6,088 nucleotides of DNA from NCBI GenBank assembly GCA_002317475.1, contig DCIS01000045.1, forward strand, positions 1 through 6,088, read 5' to 3'. The notes under the pieces were generated by a model. It worked only from the letters and a program-made list of their open reading frames with translations. It did not search any database and had not been told where the DNA came from. Positions 1-6,088 of this stretch are shown piece by piece (positions within the stretch are counted from its first letter, which is position 1; every line of letters starts with the position of its first letter). The DNA is from Prevotellaceae bacterium UBA1720 (GTDB taxonomy: Bacteria > Bacteroidota > Bacteroidia > Bacteroidales > Bacteroidaceae). The translations under genes were made by a program, and so were the position numbers.

Positions 1-678
1 CCAGTCGGTTCCTTTCAATGAGAAACGCTGTGGCATAGGACAGAACGGACGGCAGCAAACCATCTGCGTTAGCAACACAAACGACATAGTGCTCACGGTG
101 AATGCGTGCATCATCTGCCATGTGAAATGGTGTCCCATCCAGGCAGCAACCCATCCGCCACCCACGATAGCAGTCAACAGAATGATGTGGAGCACGGGGA
201 AGAACACGGCAAAGTCACGCTTGGGCGTAATCCACAACTGAATGTTGCTCATACACTCGAATGTTCCTTGTATCTTAGCAATTCCTGCCACAAAACACGC
301 CACCATGAGCACAGACATCGAATGGCTGTGCTTAGTGATGATGTTGCAGATGCCCATCACGATTGCAGAAGTGCACAAGAGCTGCTGATTGGTGAAGCGG
401 AACTTCATGCGGAACAGCATCGGAAACCACACCGCCATACCTGCTAATGTGGCGTAAAGCAAAAATATGACATCTTCGATCATGAAATTGGTTGTACCAC
501 GAATCTCGTCAAGAGCACCAAGATACATTGCTCCCGAGAACTGAAAGCAGAGGGCTGTCAAGACGTAAATCCATGGTTGCAACCTCCGAGGCACCCATCC
601 CTTCATCATAGGCATGAAGAAACCTTTGCTGGGAGGTGGCGGAGGTGCCTTCATCAGAAATTCAGTCAGTCGTCCCAT
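1..678 (-). CDS. MFS-type inner-membrane drug exporter (EmrB/DHA2-like), N-terminal part, cut by the left edge
   Basis: This is the inner-membrane pump of the tripartite exporter. It would move substrate from the cytoplasm or inner membrane into the adaptor-channel conduit, probably driven by protons. The 226 visible residues begin MGRLTEFLMK, followed by a proline run (residues 12-16). Hydrophobic segments then lie at about 36-55, 68-90, 98-115, 120-137, 156-178 and 189-207. A basic loop (FRMKFRF, 89-95) follows the second segment, as in MFS proteins. The last visible residues, around FSLKGTDW, resemble the central linker of 14-helix DHA2 transporters. The rest of the gene lies outside the window. 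The ATG overlaps the adaptor's stop as TAATG, which supports this start and translational coupling. The family call rests mainly on gene order (channel, adaptor, pump) and topology, because the classical MFS motifs are degenerate, as in many Bacteroidota members. The substrate is unknown. Confidence 0.8.
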   Translation of the reverse strand, partial: MGRLTEFLMKAPPPPPSKGFFMPMMKGWVPRRLQPWIYVLTALCFQFSGAMYLGALDEIRGTTNFMIEDVIFLLYATLAGMAVWFPMLFRMKFRFTNQQLLCTSAIVMGICNIITKHSHSMSVLMVACFVAGIAKIQGTFECMSNIQLWITPKRDFAVFFPVLHIILLTAIVGGGWVAAWMGHHFTWQMMHAFTVSTMSFVLLTQMVCCRPFCPMPQRFSLKGTDW

Positions 679-1709
679 TATTCTTCCACTTTACAGATTA
701 CGTTATATCCACCGTGAAGTTTATCCTGTTGGTCGTGTGCATCAAGTTTTACACGCACAGTAACTCGCTGTTCCACCTTGACAAAATTACCCGTTGCATT
801 ATCAACAGGAATAAGCGAGAAGGCACTTCCTGTAGCATCGGAGATACGCTCCACCACACCAGTATATTCCACATCGGGCACAGCATCAGCCGTGAAATGC
901 ACCCTATCACCAACCTTTATATTATGCATCTGCGACTCCTGATAGTCAGCCTCCACCCATTTCTCGCTGCTATCAACAATGCTAACCATTGTCTGACCAG
1001 GGTTAACCAACTGACCAGCATGAATATCCTTCGCACCAACTACTCCATCGCATGTGGCAATGATGTAGCAATACGACAGATTCAGACGGGCTATCTCCAC
1101 CTGTGCACGAGCCAGTTCGATGGTAGCCTCTGAAGCCGAGAGATGATGTCCTTGCTCAGCAACAACGGCTGTCTGGGTGTTGCGAGAACGAAGTGCCTGT
1201 TCATATCCTGCTTTGGCACTCAGATAACCTGTATGCACGTTGTCATACTGCTGCTGGGTGACTGCATCCTGCTGGAGCAATTTTGCGAAACGCGCATCCT
1301 CACGCTCTGCATTCTCCATCTGCACGCGAGCCGCTTCTATGCCAGCCTCAGTAACGCTGATACTGGTCTTGGTGGTGTTGATACTGCTTGCTGTACCCTG
1401 AGAGCCACGTTGGGCACGTGCCAGATCAGCCTCTGCCTGAGCCAGACGAAGACAGAACTCAGCATCCTCGATAATAACGAGTGTATCGCCCTTTTTTACT
1501 TCTTGAAACTCTGCAAATCGAACCTCACGGATAAAGCCCTGCACACGACAGTTCTGTGGCACGATGTTCTGGCAGACACGAGCATTGTCGGTCACTTCTC
1601 CGCCTCCGAAATGCATGAACTGGCTAGCAGCATAAAAGGCACCTCCGGCTATGCAGAGGACGACTATCGTATTGTAGACAAAATATGTAATTTTATTCTT
1701 TTCCATCAT
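678..1709 (-). CDS. HlyD/EmrA-family periplasmic adaptor (membrane fusion protein)
   Basis: This adaptor joins the inner-membrane pump to the TolC-like channel across the periplasm. It has 343 aa, a normal EmrA-type length. Residues 1-8 are polar. A single membrane anchor spans about 9-29 (YFVYNTIVVLCIAGGAFY), and then comes the EmrA-like TDNARV motif (40-45). The first half of the barrel-sandwich (lipoyl) domain covers about 45-83. A long Ala/Glu/Gln-rich coiled-coil hairpin runs from about 84 to 208. The second lipoyl half covers about 209-246, with CDGVVG (220-225) and AGQLVNPGQ (231-239). A beta-barrel follows, and GNFVKVEQRVTVRV (307-320) is the typical C-terminal EmrA block. Six cysteines (46, 54, 86, 214, 220, 339) lie in the predicted periplasmic part, which is more than I would expect. 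The gene starts 13 nt after the tolC-like stop and its TAA overlaps the next ATG. Two adjacent ATGs (1709 and 1706) are possible starts, and no Shine-Dalgarno sequence separates them. Confidence 0.93.
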   Translation of the reverse strand: MMEKNKITYFVYNTIVVLCIAGGAFYAASQFMHFGGGEVTDNARVCQNIVPQNCRVQGFIREVRFAEFQEVKKGDTLVIIEDAEFCLRLAQAEADLARAQRGSQGTASSINTTKTSISVTEAGIEAARVQMENAEREDARFAKLLQQDAVTQQQYDNVHTGYLSAKAGYEQALRSRNTQTAVVAEQGHHLSASEATIELARAQVEIARLNLSYCYIIATCDGVVGAKDIHAGQLVNPGQTMVSIVDSSEKWVEADYQESQMHNIKVGDRVHFTADAVPDVEYTGVVERISDATGSAFSLIPVDNATGNFVKVEQRVTVRVKLDAHDQQDKLHGGYNVICKVEE

Positions 1710-1722
1710 AGTTTTCGTTATT

Positions 1723-3120
1723 CTAAAGTGTATTTGTTATATATTTAAGTTTGTAATAGTTATATAGCATGTTGATGCGTGCGTTGACCAATGCCATATC
1801 GGCAGATAGCTTCATATTAGAGGCGTCAAGCATATCTGTAAGTAACGCGAGGTCGTTGTCATAACGGTTCCTGACAACAGCATAGTTCTGGTCAGCAAGT
1901 TCCACCTGTTTCTCCTGGGTACTGACCTCCACCGAACTTGTCAGCAGATTGGTATAGCTGGCTTGTACTCCATTCTCAATCCCCTCACGAGCCAACTGTT
2001 CACTTTCACTTGCCTGCATGTTTTCGTGCTTGGATTTACGGATAGCATGATTGTTCTTCCAAAGGTTCGAGAGGTTGTACTTCACACCAATGCCCACAAA
2101 CCATACATTCACATTGGCATCCTTTGGTATCAAGTCATTGGTGTAAGGACCGAACAAATGGTTTTCTACAACCACAGCCAACGATGGACGGGATGCAGCA
2201 CGGGTGTTCCTGACTTTCTGCTTTGACATTTCTGTGGCTAATGATGCCTGACGGACACCTATATTGTTTTCCGATGCTGTCTGTTGCCACATATCTTCAG
2301 AGGCAAGTGCCTTGAGCTCCGTAGCTTCCTCATCGAGCGACTGGGCATCCATCTCAAAGTCCTCGCCCAGATGTAAGGTTGTTCTAATCTGATGGCAGAT
2401 AATGGCTTGCGCATCCTTCAGTTGCACCTCAGTAAGCAGAAGGTTCTGCAATTGCAATTCGTATCGGGTGATGTCATTACTCAGAACCGTTCCTTGCTCT
2501 TTGCGCGCCTTCATCTGCTCAATCACCTTCTCCGTCAGTTCTATGTTCTTCGCTATCACCTGACTCTGGTTCTGCAGTTTGCAGAAGTCAAGGTAATACC
2601 CTGCAAGCAGAAAACGCACTTCCTGACGGTTCTTCTCTACATCAAGTTCTGCCAACTGACGACCTATCTTTGCCATCTCTATGCCTGAGCGTATAGCTCC
2701 ACCGGCATATATCACCTGACTTGCCTGAGCCGTGAAACTGTTGCCCCAGTGAGGTGTCGGTTGTTTGCCGTTAACCACCTGCTGAGGACCCAATCCTGGG
2801 ACGACATACTCCGTAGTACCACCCGTAGAGAACCCTCTGGACATCATTACGGCATTGCCCGTGTAAGAGCCTTTAAGACTGAATTCAACACTTGGCAGCA
2901 AAGCCGACTTAGCAGATGCCACCCCTTCTTCCGCAGCCTTCAATGCCACCTCGCTGACCTTGACACGCTGACTCTGCTTGTCAGCAAGTTCAAAGAGCGA
3001 CTGAAGACTCATCCTTTGCTGTGCACATGCAGGCACACAGCAACTTACCCCGACAGTCATCGTGACAGCCAGAGTACAAAATAACCTGTGATTCATCAAA
3101 AATGTGTATTTGTTGCTCAT
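1723..3120 (-). CDS. TolC-family outer-membrane efflux channel (OEP domain)
   Basis: This is the outer-membrane channel through which the adaptor and pump expel substrate. The form chosen has 465 aa, usual for the family. The N-terminus carries a signal peptide: MNHR, then a hydrophobic core to about residue 30, with a likely signal peptidase I cut after ACA (31-33) before QQ. Two OEP repeats follow. The first has AKSALLPSVEF (70-80) and QVIYAGGAIRSGIEMA (135-150). The second has RPSLAVV (311-317), GIGVKYNLSNLWKN (343-356) and the C-terminal YAVVRNRYDNDLALLTDMLDA block (413-433) with a long final helix. Long helical stretches between them are rich in Gln and Glu. Starts at 3120 (MSNKYTF) and 3096 (MNHRLF) are both plausible; the latter gives the tighter signal peptide. 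The frame stays open back to 3198, but those residues do not look like part of a signal peptide. The gene is first in the operon, and the 3120 start lies inside an 11-bp inverted repeat. Confidence 0.93.
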   Translation of the reverse strand: MSNKYTFLMNHRLFCTLAVTMTVGVSCCVPACAQQRMSLQSLFELADKQSQRVKVSEVALKAAEEGVASAKSALLPSVEFSLKGSYTGNAVMMSRGFSTGGTTEYVVPGLGPQQVVNGKQPTPHWGNSFTAQASQVIYAGGAIRSGIEMAKIGRQLAELDVEKNRQEVRFLLAGYYLDFCKLQNQSQVIAKNIELTEKVIEQMKARKEQGTVLSNDITRYELQLQNLLLTEVQLKDAQAIICHQIRTTLHLGEDFEMDAQSLDEEATELKALASEDMWQQTASENNIGVRQASLATEMSKQKVRNTRAASRPSLAVVVENHLFGPYTNDLIPKDANVNVWFVGIGVKYNLSNLWKNNHAIRKSKHENMQASESEQLAREGIENGVQASYTNLLTSSVEVSTQEKQVELADQNYAVVRNRYDNDLALLTDMLDASNMKLSADMALVNARINMLYNYYKLKYITNTL

Positions 3121-3164
3121 TATTCGTCTAAATATATTCCTTCCCTCGGAAATACGAATAATGA
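3117..3164 (-). promoter_or_regulatory. 11-bp perfect inverted repeat covering the tolC-like start codon
   Basis: On the plus strand TCATTATTCGT (3117-3127) is matched exactly by ACGAATAATGA (3154-3164), with 26 nt between. In the tolC-like mRNA the downstream arm holds the ATG at 3120-3118, so a folded leader would pair the start codon within an 11-bp stem. Inside the loop a small TTCC/GGAA pairing (3141-3144 with 3148-3151) could stack further. It may be a translational switch or a spaced protein-binding dyad. If translation really starts at 3096, the hairpin would lie just upstream instead. The repeat itself is certain; its function is inferred. Confidence 0.55.
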
Positions 3165-3180
3165 ACCTTAATGGCTCGGA

Positions 3181-3211
3181 CAAACACATGTTTGCCACAA
3201 TGCGCTACAAA
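3181..3211 (-). promoter_or_regulatory. Possible gene-proximal promoter of the exporter operon
   Basis: Reading leftward, TTTG (3211-3208) is followed after 19 nt by TGTGTTTG (3188-3181). The spacing suits the Bacteroidota -33/-7 pair (TTTG and TAnnTTTG), but the -7 box has G in place of the second-position A. Transcription would begin near 3175, just before the start-codon hairpin, giving a leader of roughly 55 nt. It is an alternative to the upstream box at 3282-3289. Confidence 0.3.
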
Positions 3212-3213
3212 CC

Positions 3214-3238
3214 TCTCTTGTCAGGGAAATACAAGAGA
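3214..3238. repeat. Dyad with 8-bp perfect arms and 9-nt centre (possible operator or leader hairpin)
   Basis: TCTCTTGT (3214-3221) is the exact reverse complement of ACAAGAGA (3231-3238), with cagggaaat between. It lies between the two candidate exporter promoters, in the leader if the upstream one is used. That placement would suit a repressor site or an RNA hairpin. No run of T follows on either strand, so it is not a typical terminator. No regulator gene in the window points to a specific binding protein. Confidence 0.4.
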
Positions 3239-3281
3239 AGAATTTCGAACACTATTAATTGCGAAATCCTATTTTCGTGTG

Positions 3282-3289
3282 CAAAGATA
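3282..3289 (-). promoter_or_regulatory. Bacteroidota-type -7 promoter element for the exporter operon
   Basis: The minus strand reads TATCTTTG, a perfect match to the TAnnTTTG -7 element used by the primary sigma factor of Bacteroidota. No good TTTG lies 19-21 nt further upstream; that stretch is mostly T-rich. Transcription would start near 3277 and leave a leader of about 155 nt before the tolC-like ATG, containing both inverted repeats. Confidence 0.5.
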
Positions 3290-3367
3290 CGAAAAAAAAT
3301 GAAAAAATGGTGTTACAGGTGACCAAAATAATTCACATTCATTTTCTCTTGTTTATGGGAATTTGCG

Positions 3368-3375
3368 TAACTTTA
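3368..3375 (+). promoter_or_regulatory. Likely -7 promoter element for the BASS-like/acyltransferase operon
   Basis: TAACTTTA matches TAnnTTTG except for the last base, and lies 36 nt before the ATG at 3412. The -33 side is weak: TTTC (3343-3346) is 21 nt upstream, while CTTG (3348-3351) is too close. The leader between this box and the gene is A-rich with no Shine-Dalgarno sequence, as usual in this phylum. Confidence 0.45.
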
Positions 3376-3411
3376 CATCGCATTTTACGAAACTAAAAAA
3401 AATAGTATAGT

Positions 3412-4365
3412 ATGATAACAGTCAAAAGCATTCTAAAAGACTGGACGCTGCCTCTCAGTATGGCTGTAGGTACAGTCAGTTACATAGCTCTTACACAGAT
3501 TGAAGCGTTACATGATACTAAGGTGACACTGGCAGCTACTGTACCCTATCTCCTGCCATCACTCATCTTTGTCATGCTGCTTTTCAGCTACTGCAAGATT
3601 GAGCCTCGCGACCTGAAACCGCGTCTCTGGCACCTGTGGCTCACACTCATTCAGATGGCAGAAGTGGCTGTCATGGTATGGTGGCTCAGGAACAATGAAC
3701 AAAGTGAGTGGCGACCACTTGCCGAGGCTTGGCTTGCCGTCTTCATTGCCCCTATGGCTGCAGTAGGAGCAGTTGTGACACAAAAGATAGGAGGCAACGC
3801 AGCAACGGCAACAACATACACCATCATCTCGAGCACATTAACTGCCATTGCCGTTCCGCTTGTTTACCCGTTGGTAGAACCAGGAATGAACATGACCTTC
3901 GTGGAACTGTTCCTCAAGATACTGTCACGCGTATTCCCTACCATCATGGCACCATTGGCTATTGCTTTGCTCATGAAATGGATTGTACCTAAGGCACATA
4001 GATTCGTGGCGGAGAAGTCAAAGGATTACAGTTTCTATCTCTGGGGAATATGCACAGCCGTCAACACGGCACAGATCATCCGGAGCATCGTCTCTTCACC
4101 AGGTTCTGGCATCATGGTTGTGTGGATATGCGCAACGGTAGGTGTTATTGTCTGTATCCAGTTCATCGTCGGCAAGCACATTGGTACTGTAAATGACGAC
4201 ACAATTGCAGCTGGTCAGGGATTGGCTCAGAAGAACACCGTCCTCTCCATCTGGATGGCAATGTCGTTCCTCAACCCACAGGCCGCTATAGGTCCTGGTG
4301 CATGCCTTCTGTGGCAGAATGTCTTCAACAGCTGGCAGATATGGGATTATCAACGAAAGAAATGA
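3412..4365 (+). CDS. BASS-like (bile acid:sodium symporter superfamily) membrane transporter
   Basis: This polytopic inner-membrane protein of 317 aa is close to the usual size of bacterial BASS-family proteins, which import or export organic anions, often with sodium. Hydrophobic segments lie at about 11-29, 42-60, 75-92, 103-122, 134-153, 166-190, 207-224, 233-254, 276-287 and 292-308, consistent with about ten helices. Two broken-helix-like motifs support the call: a Gly/Asn/Ala-rich stretch GGNAATATTY (127-136) in the middle, and GQGLAQKNTVLSIW (268-281), which resembles the conserved G-x-QNT(x)LA region of the family. FLNPQAAIGPGACLLWQN (286-303) matches the usual final helix with its Pro and Gly residues. 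The substrate cannot be read from sequence. Its TGA overlaps the start of the acyltransferase, so the two are very probably co-transcribed and may be translationally coupled. The start at 3412 is the first ATG after the promoter-like box. Confidence 0.75.
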   Translation: MITVKSILKDWTLPLSMAVGTVSYIALTQIEALHDTKVTLAATVPYLLPSLIFVMLLFSYCKIEPRDLKPRLWHLWLTLIQMAEVAVMVWWLRNNEQSEWRPLAEAWLAVFIAPMAAVGAVVTQKIGGNAATATTYTIISSTLTAIAVPLVYPLVEPGMNMTFVELFLKILSRVFPTIMAPLAIALLMKWIVPKAHRFVAEKSKDYSFYLWGICTAVNTAQIIRSIVSSPGSGIMVVWICATVGVIVCIQFIVGKHIGTVNDDTIAAGQGLAQKNTVLSIWMAMSFLNPQAAIGPGACLLWQNVFNSWQIWDYQRKK

Positions 4366-5483
4366 ATATTATGAACGACAAACGAATTGTATTTATTGAC
4401 TACATTCGTGTGGTGGCATGTTTCCTGGTAATGCTGGTTCATGCAAGTGAGAATTTCTATGCTGCTGATGCCTCGGGATTGGCTGGTAATGTGTCTATGC
4501 TTGCCAATGAGCAGAACCGTTTCTGGGTGGCACTCTATGATGGTGCCTTGGGCAGAATAAGCGTTCCTCTGTTTATGGTTGTAAGTGCCTTTTTGCTTGT
4601 GCCTGTCAAAGCTGGAGTAAGCATGGGTGAGTTCTACACAAAGAGGTTCAAGCGCATCCTGCCACCTATGATTGCGTTCATGTTGCTCTATACCTTCCTG
4701 CCCCTACTCTGGGGACAGATGTCGTGGGAACAGTCATGGAATGACTTCAAGATGTTGCCATTCAACTTCCCTTCTATGGCTGGACATCTTTGGTTCATGT
4801 ATCCGTTGATTTCACTCTACCTCATCATACCTGTTGTCTCTCCTTGGTTGGAAAAGGCATCTGCAAAGGACGAACGACTATTCCTTGGTATCTTTGTACT
4901 ATCCACATTCGTTCCATGGCTCACACGCTTCGTGAGTGCCGAACTCTGGGGCAACTGTTTCTGGAACCCCTACTTCGGCATGCTGTACTATTGTTCAGGA
5001 TACCTTGGTTATCTTGTCATGGCACATTATATCCGTGTACACCTTGACTGGAGTCGCGAGAAGAAGATGCGCATGGGAGCATTGATGTTCCTTGTTGGTG
5101 CCTCGTTTACAGGATGGTCATTCTGGGTGGCAGGTATTCCGGGCAAAGTGATAGAGACACCGATGCTCGAATGGTCGTGGGAGTTCTGCACACCTAATGT
5201 GCTTTGTGCAACTGCAGGTGCATTCCTCCTGTTCTCATGCATTGAGCAGAAAGAGGCACCACGATGGATTACAGGCATATCAAAACTATCATTCGGCATG
5301 TATCTGATGCACTTGTTCTTCCTGAGCAATATCGCCCCAATATTCGTAGCAGGCGATCAGGCAAACCCATTGATACCTGTATGGGCAGCCATCCCTTGCA
5401 TAGCTGTTCTTACTTTTATTTGTTGTGCAATAACATCCAAGTTCCTCAGTTTGCTGCCAGGAAGCAAATGGGTTATCGGCTAA
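4362..5483 (+). CDS. Membrane O-acyltransferase (Acyl_transf_3 / OafA-WecH-like family)
   Basis: This integral-membrane enzyme would transfer an acyl group, often acetyl, to a sugar or other hydroxyl of an envelope or exported molecule. It has 373 aa from this start, about right for a stand-alone Acyl_transf_3 protein without a C-terminal SGNH domain. Family motifs appear in order. IDYIRVVACFLVMLVHAS (12-29) contains the conserved Arg16 and His27. Next come RISVPLFMVVSAFLL (65-79), FYTKRFKRILPP (91-102), HLWFMYPLISLYLIIPV (142-158) and the last-helix block LSFGMYLMHLFF (309-320). About ten hydrophobic segments are visible. Start 4362 overlaps the previous stop as ATGA, while 4371 (MNDKRIV) is equally possible. 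An upstream in-frame ATG at 4302 lies inside the transporter gene and adds unrelated sequence, so I reject it. Pairing with a BASS-like gene hints at a shared small molecule, but the acceptor is unknown. Confidence 0.85.
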   Translation: MNIMNDKRIVFIDYIRVVACFLVMLVHASENFYAADASGLAGNVSMLANEQNRFWVALYDGALGRISVPLFMVVSAFLLVPVKAGVSMGEFYTKRFKRILPPMIAFMLLYTFLPLLWGQMSWEQSWNDFKMLPFNFPSMAGHLWFMYPLISLYLIIPVVSPWLEKASAKDERLFLGIFVLSTFVPWLTRFVSAELWGNCFWNPYFGMLYYCSGYLGYLVMAHYIRVHLDWSREKKMRMGALMFLVGASFTGWSFWVAGIPGKVIETPMLEWSWEFCTPNVLCATAGAFLLFSCIEQKEAPRWITGISKLSFGMYLMHLFFLSNIAPIFVAGDQANPLIPVWAAIPCIAVLTFICCAITSKFLSLLPGSKWVIG

Positions 5484-5620
5484 ATCGTCAATCAATAAAA
5501 GACAGCGAGTCCACTTCCCGAAATTCTGGTTATTCTTCCGCAAATTGAGGTAAGGGCTATTTTATGAGGACTTCGTACATTTGCATACATATTTTTAACA
5601 TCAAAAAATGTACAGCAATT
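5484..5620. other. Intergenic spacer between the acyltransferase and flavodoxin genes
   Basis: This A/T-rich spacer of 137 nt holds the flavodoxin gene's -7 box. I find no strong GC-rich hairpin followed by a T run, so no clear terminator closes the acyltransferase transcript here, and read-through into the flavodoxin gene is possible. No small open reading frame in it looks convincing. Confidence 0.5.
5576..5583 (+). promoter_or_regulatory. Bacteroidota-type -7 promoter element for the flavodoxin gene
   Basis: TACATTTG is a perfect TAnnTTTG match, 37 nt before the ATG at 5621, which leaves a leader of about 30 nt. I see no convincing TTTG at the expected -33 distance. This suggests the flavodoxin gene can be transcribed independently of the upstream pair. 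Confidence 0.5.
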
Positions 5621-6088
5621 ATGAAACGCTTATTCTCTCTCCTACTATCCATGCTTGCTATCGTGAATGTGATGGCAGCATGCAGCAATGAACCTCAGAC
5701 ACAGGTTTCCGCTGAAGGAAAAATCACAAACGGTAAGACACTTGTGGCTTACTATAGTTTTACGAACAACTGCAAGACTATTGCCACGGAAATCGGCAAG
5801 CAAGTGAGTTGTGACATCATAGAGATTCAACCTGCAGAGGAAGGACTTGACTATGCAGCAAACAACTACGCTATCGGTTCTTCGCTCATAGCTGCCATAC
5901 GAAACAACCCGACAAGCGAGAGCAGCTATCCTGCTATCAAGGACATTAATGTCAATGTGGCTGACTATGATAATATCATCATCGTCACGCCTCTGTGGTG
6001 GAGTCAGATGGCAGCACCTATGCAGACTTACCTCTTCCACAATGGAGCAAAGATGACGGGTAAGAATGTAGGTCTTATTGCTTCAAGT
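5621..6088 (+). CDS. Flavodoxin-fold lipoprotein, N-terminal part, cut by the right edge
   Basis: This is a probable FMN-binding electron carrier or reductase exported and anchored as a lipoprotein; 156 residues are visible and the frame is still open at the end. MKRLFSLLLSMLAIVNVMAAC is a signal peptide with a lipobox ending MAA-C21, so Cys21 would be lipidated. A short Ser/Gln/Glu-rich linker follows. The flavodoxin domain opens with LVAYYSFTNNCKTIATEIG (41-59), where strand 1 leads into the phosphate-binding loop and helix 1. A second strand is CDIIEIQP (63-70). YDNIIIVTPLWWSQMAAPM (116-134) has the PLWW motif typical of the flavodoxin_4 group, and GKNVGLIASS (147-156) begins the next strand. 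The loop TNNC replaces the usual TGNT or SGTT, so the usual Gly and last Thr are missing. Start 5621 fits the signal peptide and promoter spacing. The electron partner is unknown. Confidence 0.85.
   Translation, partial: MKRLFSLLLSMLAIVNVMAACSNEPQTQVSAEGKITNGKTLVAYYSFTNNCKTIATEIGKQVSCDIIEIQPAEEGLDYAANNYAIGSSLIAAIRNNPTSESSYPAIKDINVNVADYDNIIIVTPLWWSQMAAPMQTYLFHNGAKMTGKNVGLIASS

Noticed and set aside
106..447. His-rich 113-aa plus-strand open frame
   Set aside because: It is antisense to the membrane transporter; the His richness is a by-product of reading that gene's complementary strand.
636..1748. Two plus-strand open frames (636-1133 and 1143-1748) opposite the adaptor gene
   Set aside because: They are antisense to a clearly recognisable HlyD protein and have no recognisable domain.
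3012..3050. Possible lipobox (VGVSC) in the tolC-like signal peptide
   Set aside because: The -3 position is Gly rather than Leu/Val/Ala-like, and a standard signal peptidase I site (ACA before QQ) follows directly.
3181..3194. Short dyad CAAAC-acat-GTTTG
   Set aside because: Five-base arms are not significant alone and overlap a promoter-like box.
3121..3198. N-terminal extension of the tolC-like protein to an ATG at 3198
   Set aside because: The 26 extra residues put charged sequence before the signal peptide and cover the inverted repeat and promoter-like region; starts at 3120 or 3096 fit the family better.
3312..3323. Imperfect palindrome GTTACAGGTGAC between the promoters
   Set aside because: Only four of six base pairs match over 12 nt, which is expected by chance in a region of this size.
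4302..4361. Earlier in-frame start for the acyltransferase
   Set aside because: It lies entirely within the transporter gene and adds 20 residues unlike the family's N-terminus; the ATGA overlap is a more natural start.
5645..6040. 131-aa minus-strand open frame
   Set aside because: It is antisense to the flavodoxin-fold gene and lacks any domain or start context.

Overview
This window looks like chromosomal DNA from a Bacteroidota, most likely a Prevotella/Segatella- or Bacteroides-type gut or oral anaerobe. The evidence is direct but circumstantial. Starts lack Shine-Dalgarno sequences and instead have A/T-rich leaders. Matches to the Bacteroidota -7 promoter element TAnnTTTG lie upstream of transcription units. 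The protein sequences have the character of that group. No rRNA, tRNA, CRISPR array, insertion sequence or phage gene is visible. I cannot assign a species from sequence alone.

Layout. The left half (1-3120) is a leftward operon for a three-part drug or metabolite exporter. In transcription order it holds a TolC-family outer-membrane channel (3120 to 1723), an HlyD/EmrA-type periplasmic adaptor (1709 to 678) and an inner-membrane MFS-type transporter (678 to beyond the left edge). The first two genes are 13 nt apart, and the second and third overlap as TAATG. The right half is transcribed rightward. It holds a BASS-like (bile acid:sodium symporter superfamily) 317-aa membrane protein (3412-4365), a membrane O-acyltransferase of the Acyl_transf_3 family that overlaps it by 4 nt (4362-5483), and, after about 140 nt with its own promoter, a flavodoxin-fold lipoprotein cut by the right edge (5621-6088).

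The divergent control region (3121-3411) is the most structured non-coding part. It contains a perfect -7 box for the exporter operon, a second promoter-like pair with 19-nt spacing nearer the gene, and a -7-like box for the rightward operon. It also has a 25-bp dyad with 8-bp arms. An 11-bp perfect inverted repeat has one arm that includes the probable start codon of the tolC-like gene, so the leader RNA could fold over that start.

How the genes may work together. The leftward genes should form one envelope-spanning EmrAB-TolC-like pump. The rightward pair joins a possible organic-anion transporter to a membrane acyltransferase. The shared control region makes joint regulation conceivable, but no regulator gene lies in the window and the substrates are unknown. 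Each gene belongs to a known family. I see no clearly new system, and the main points of interest are the start-codon hairpin and the coupled transporter-acyltransferase pair.
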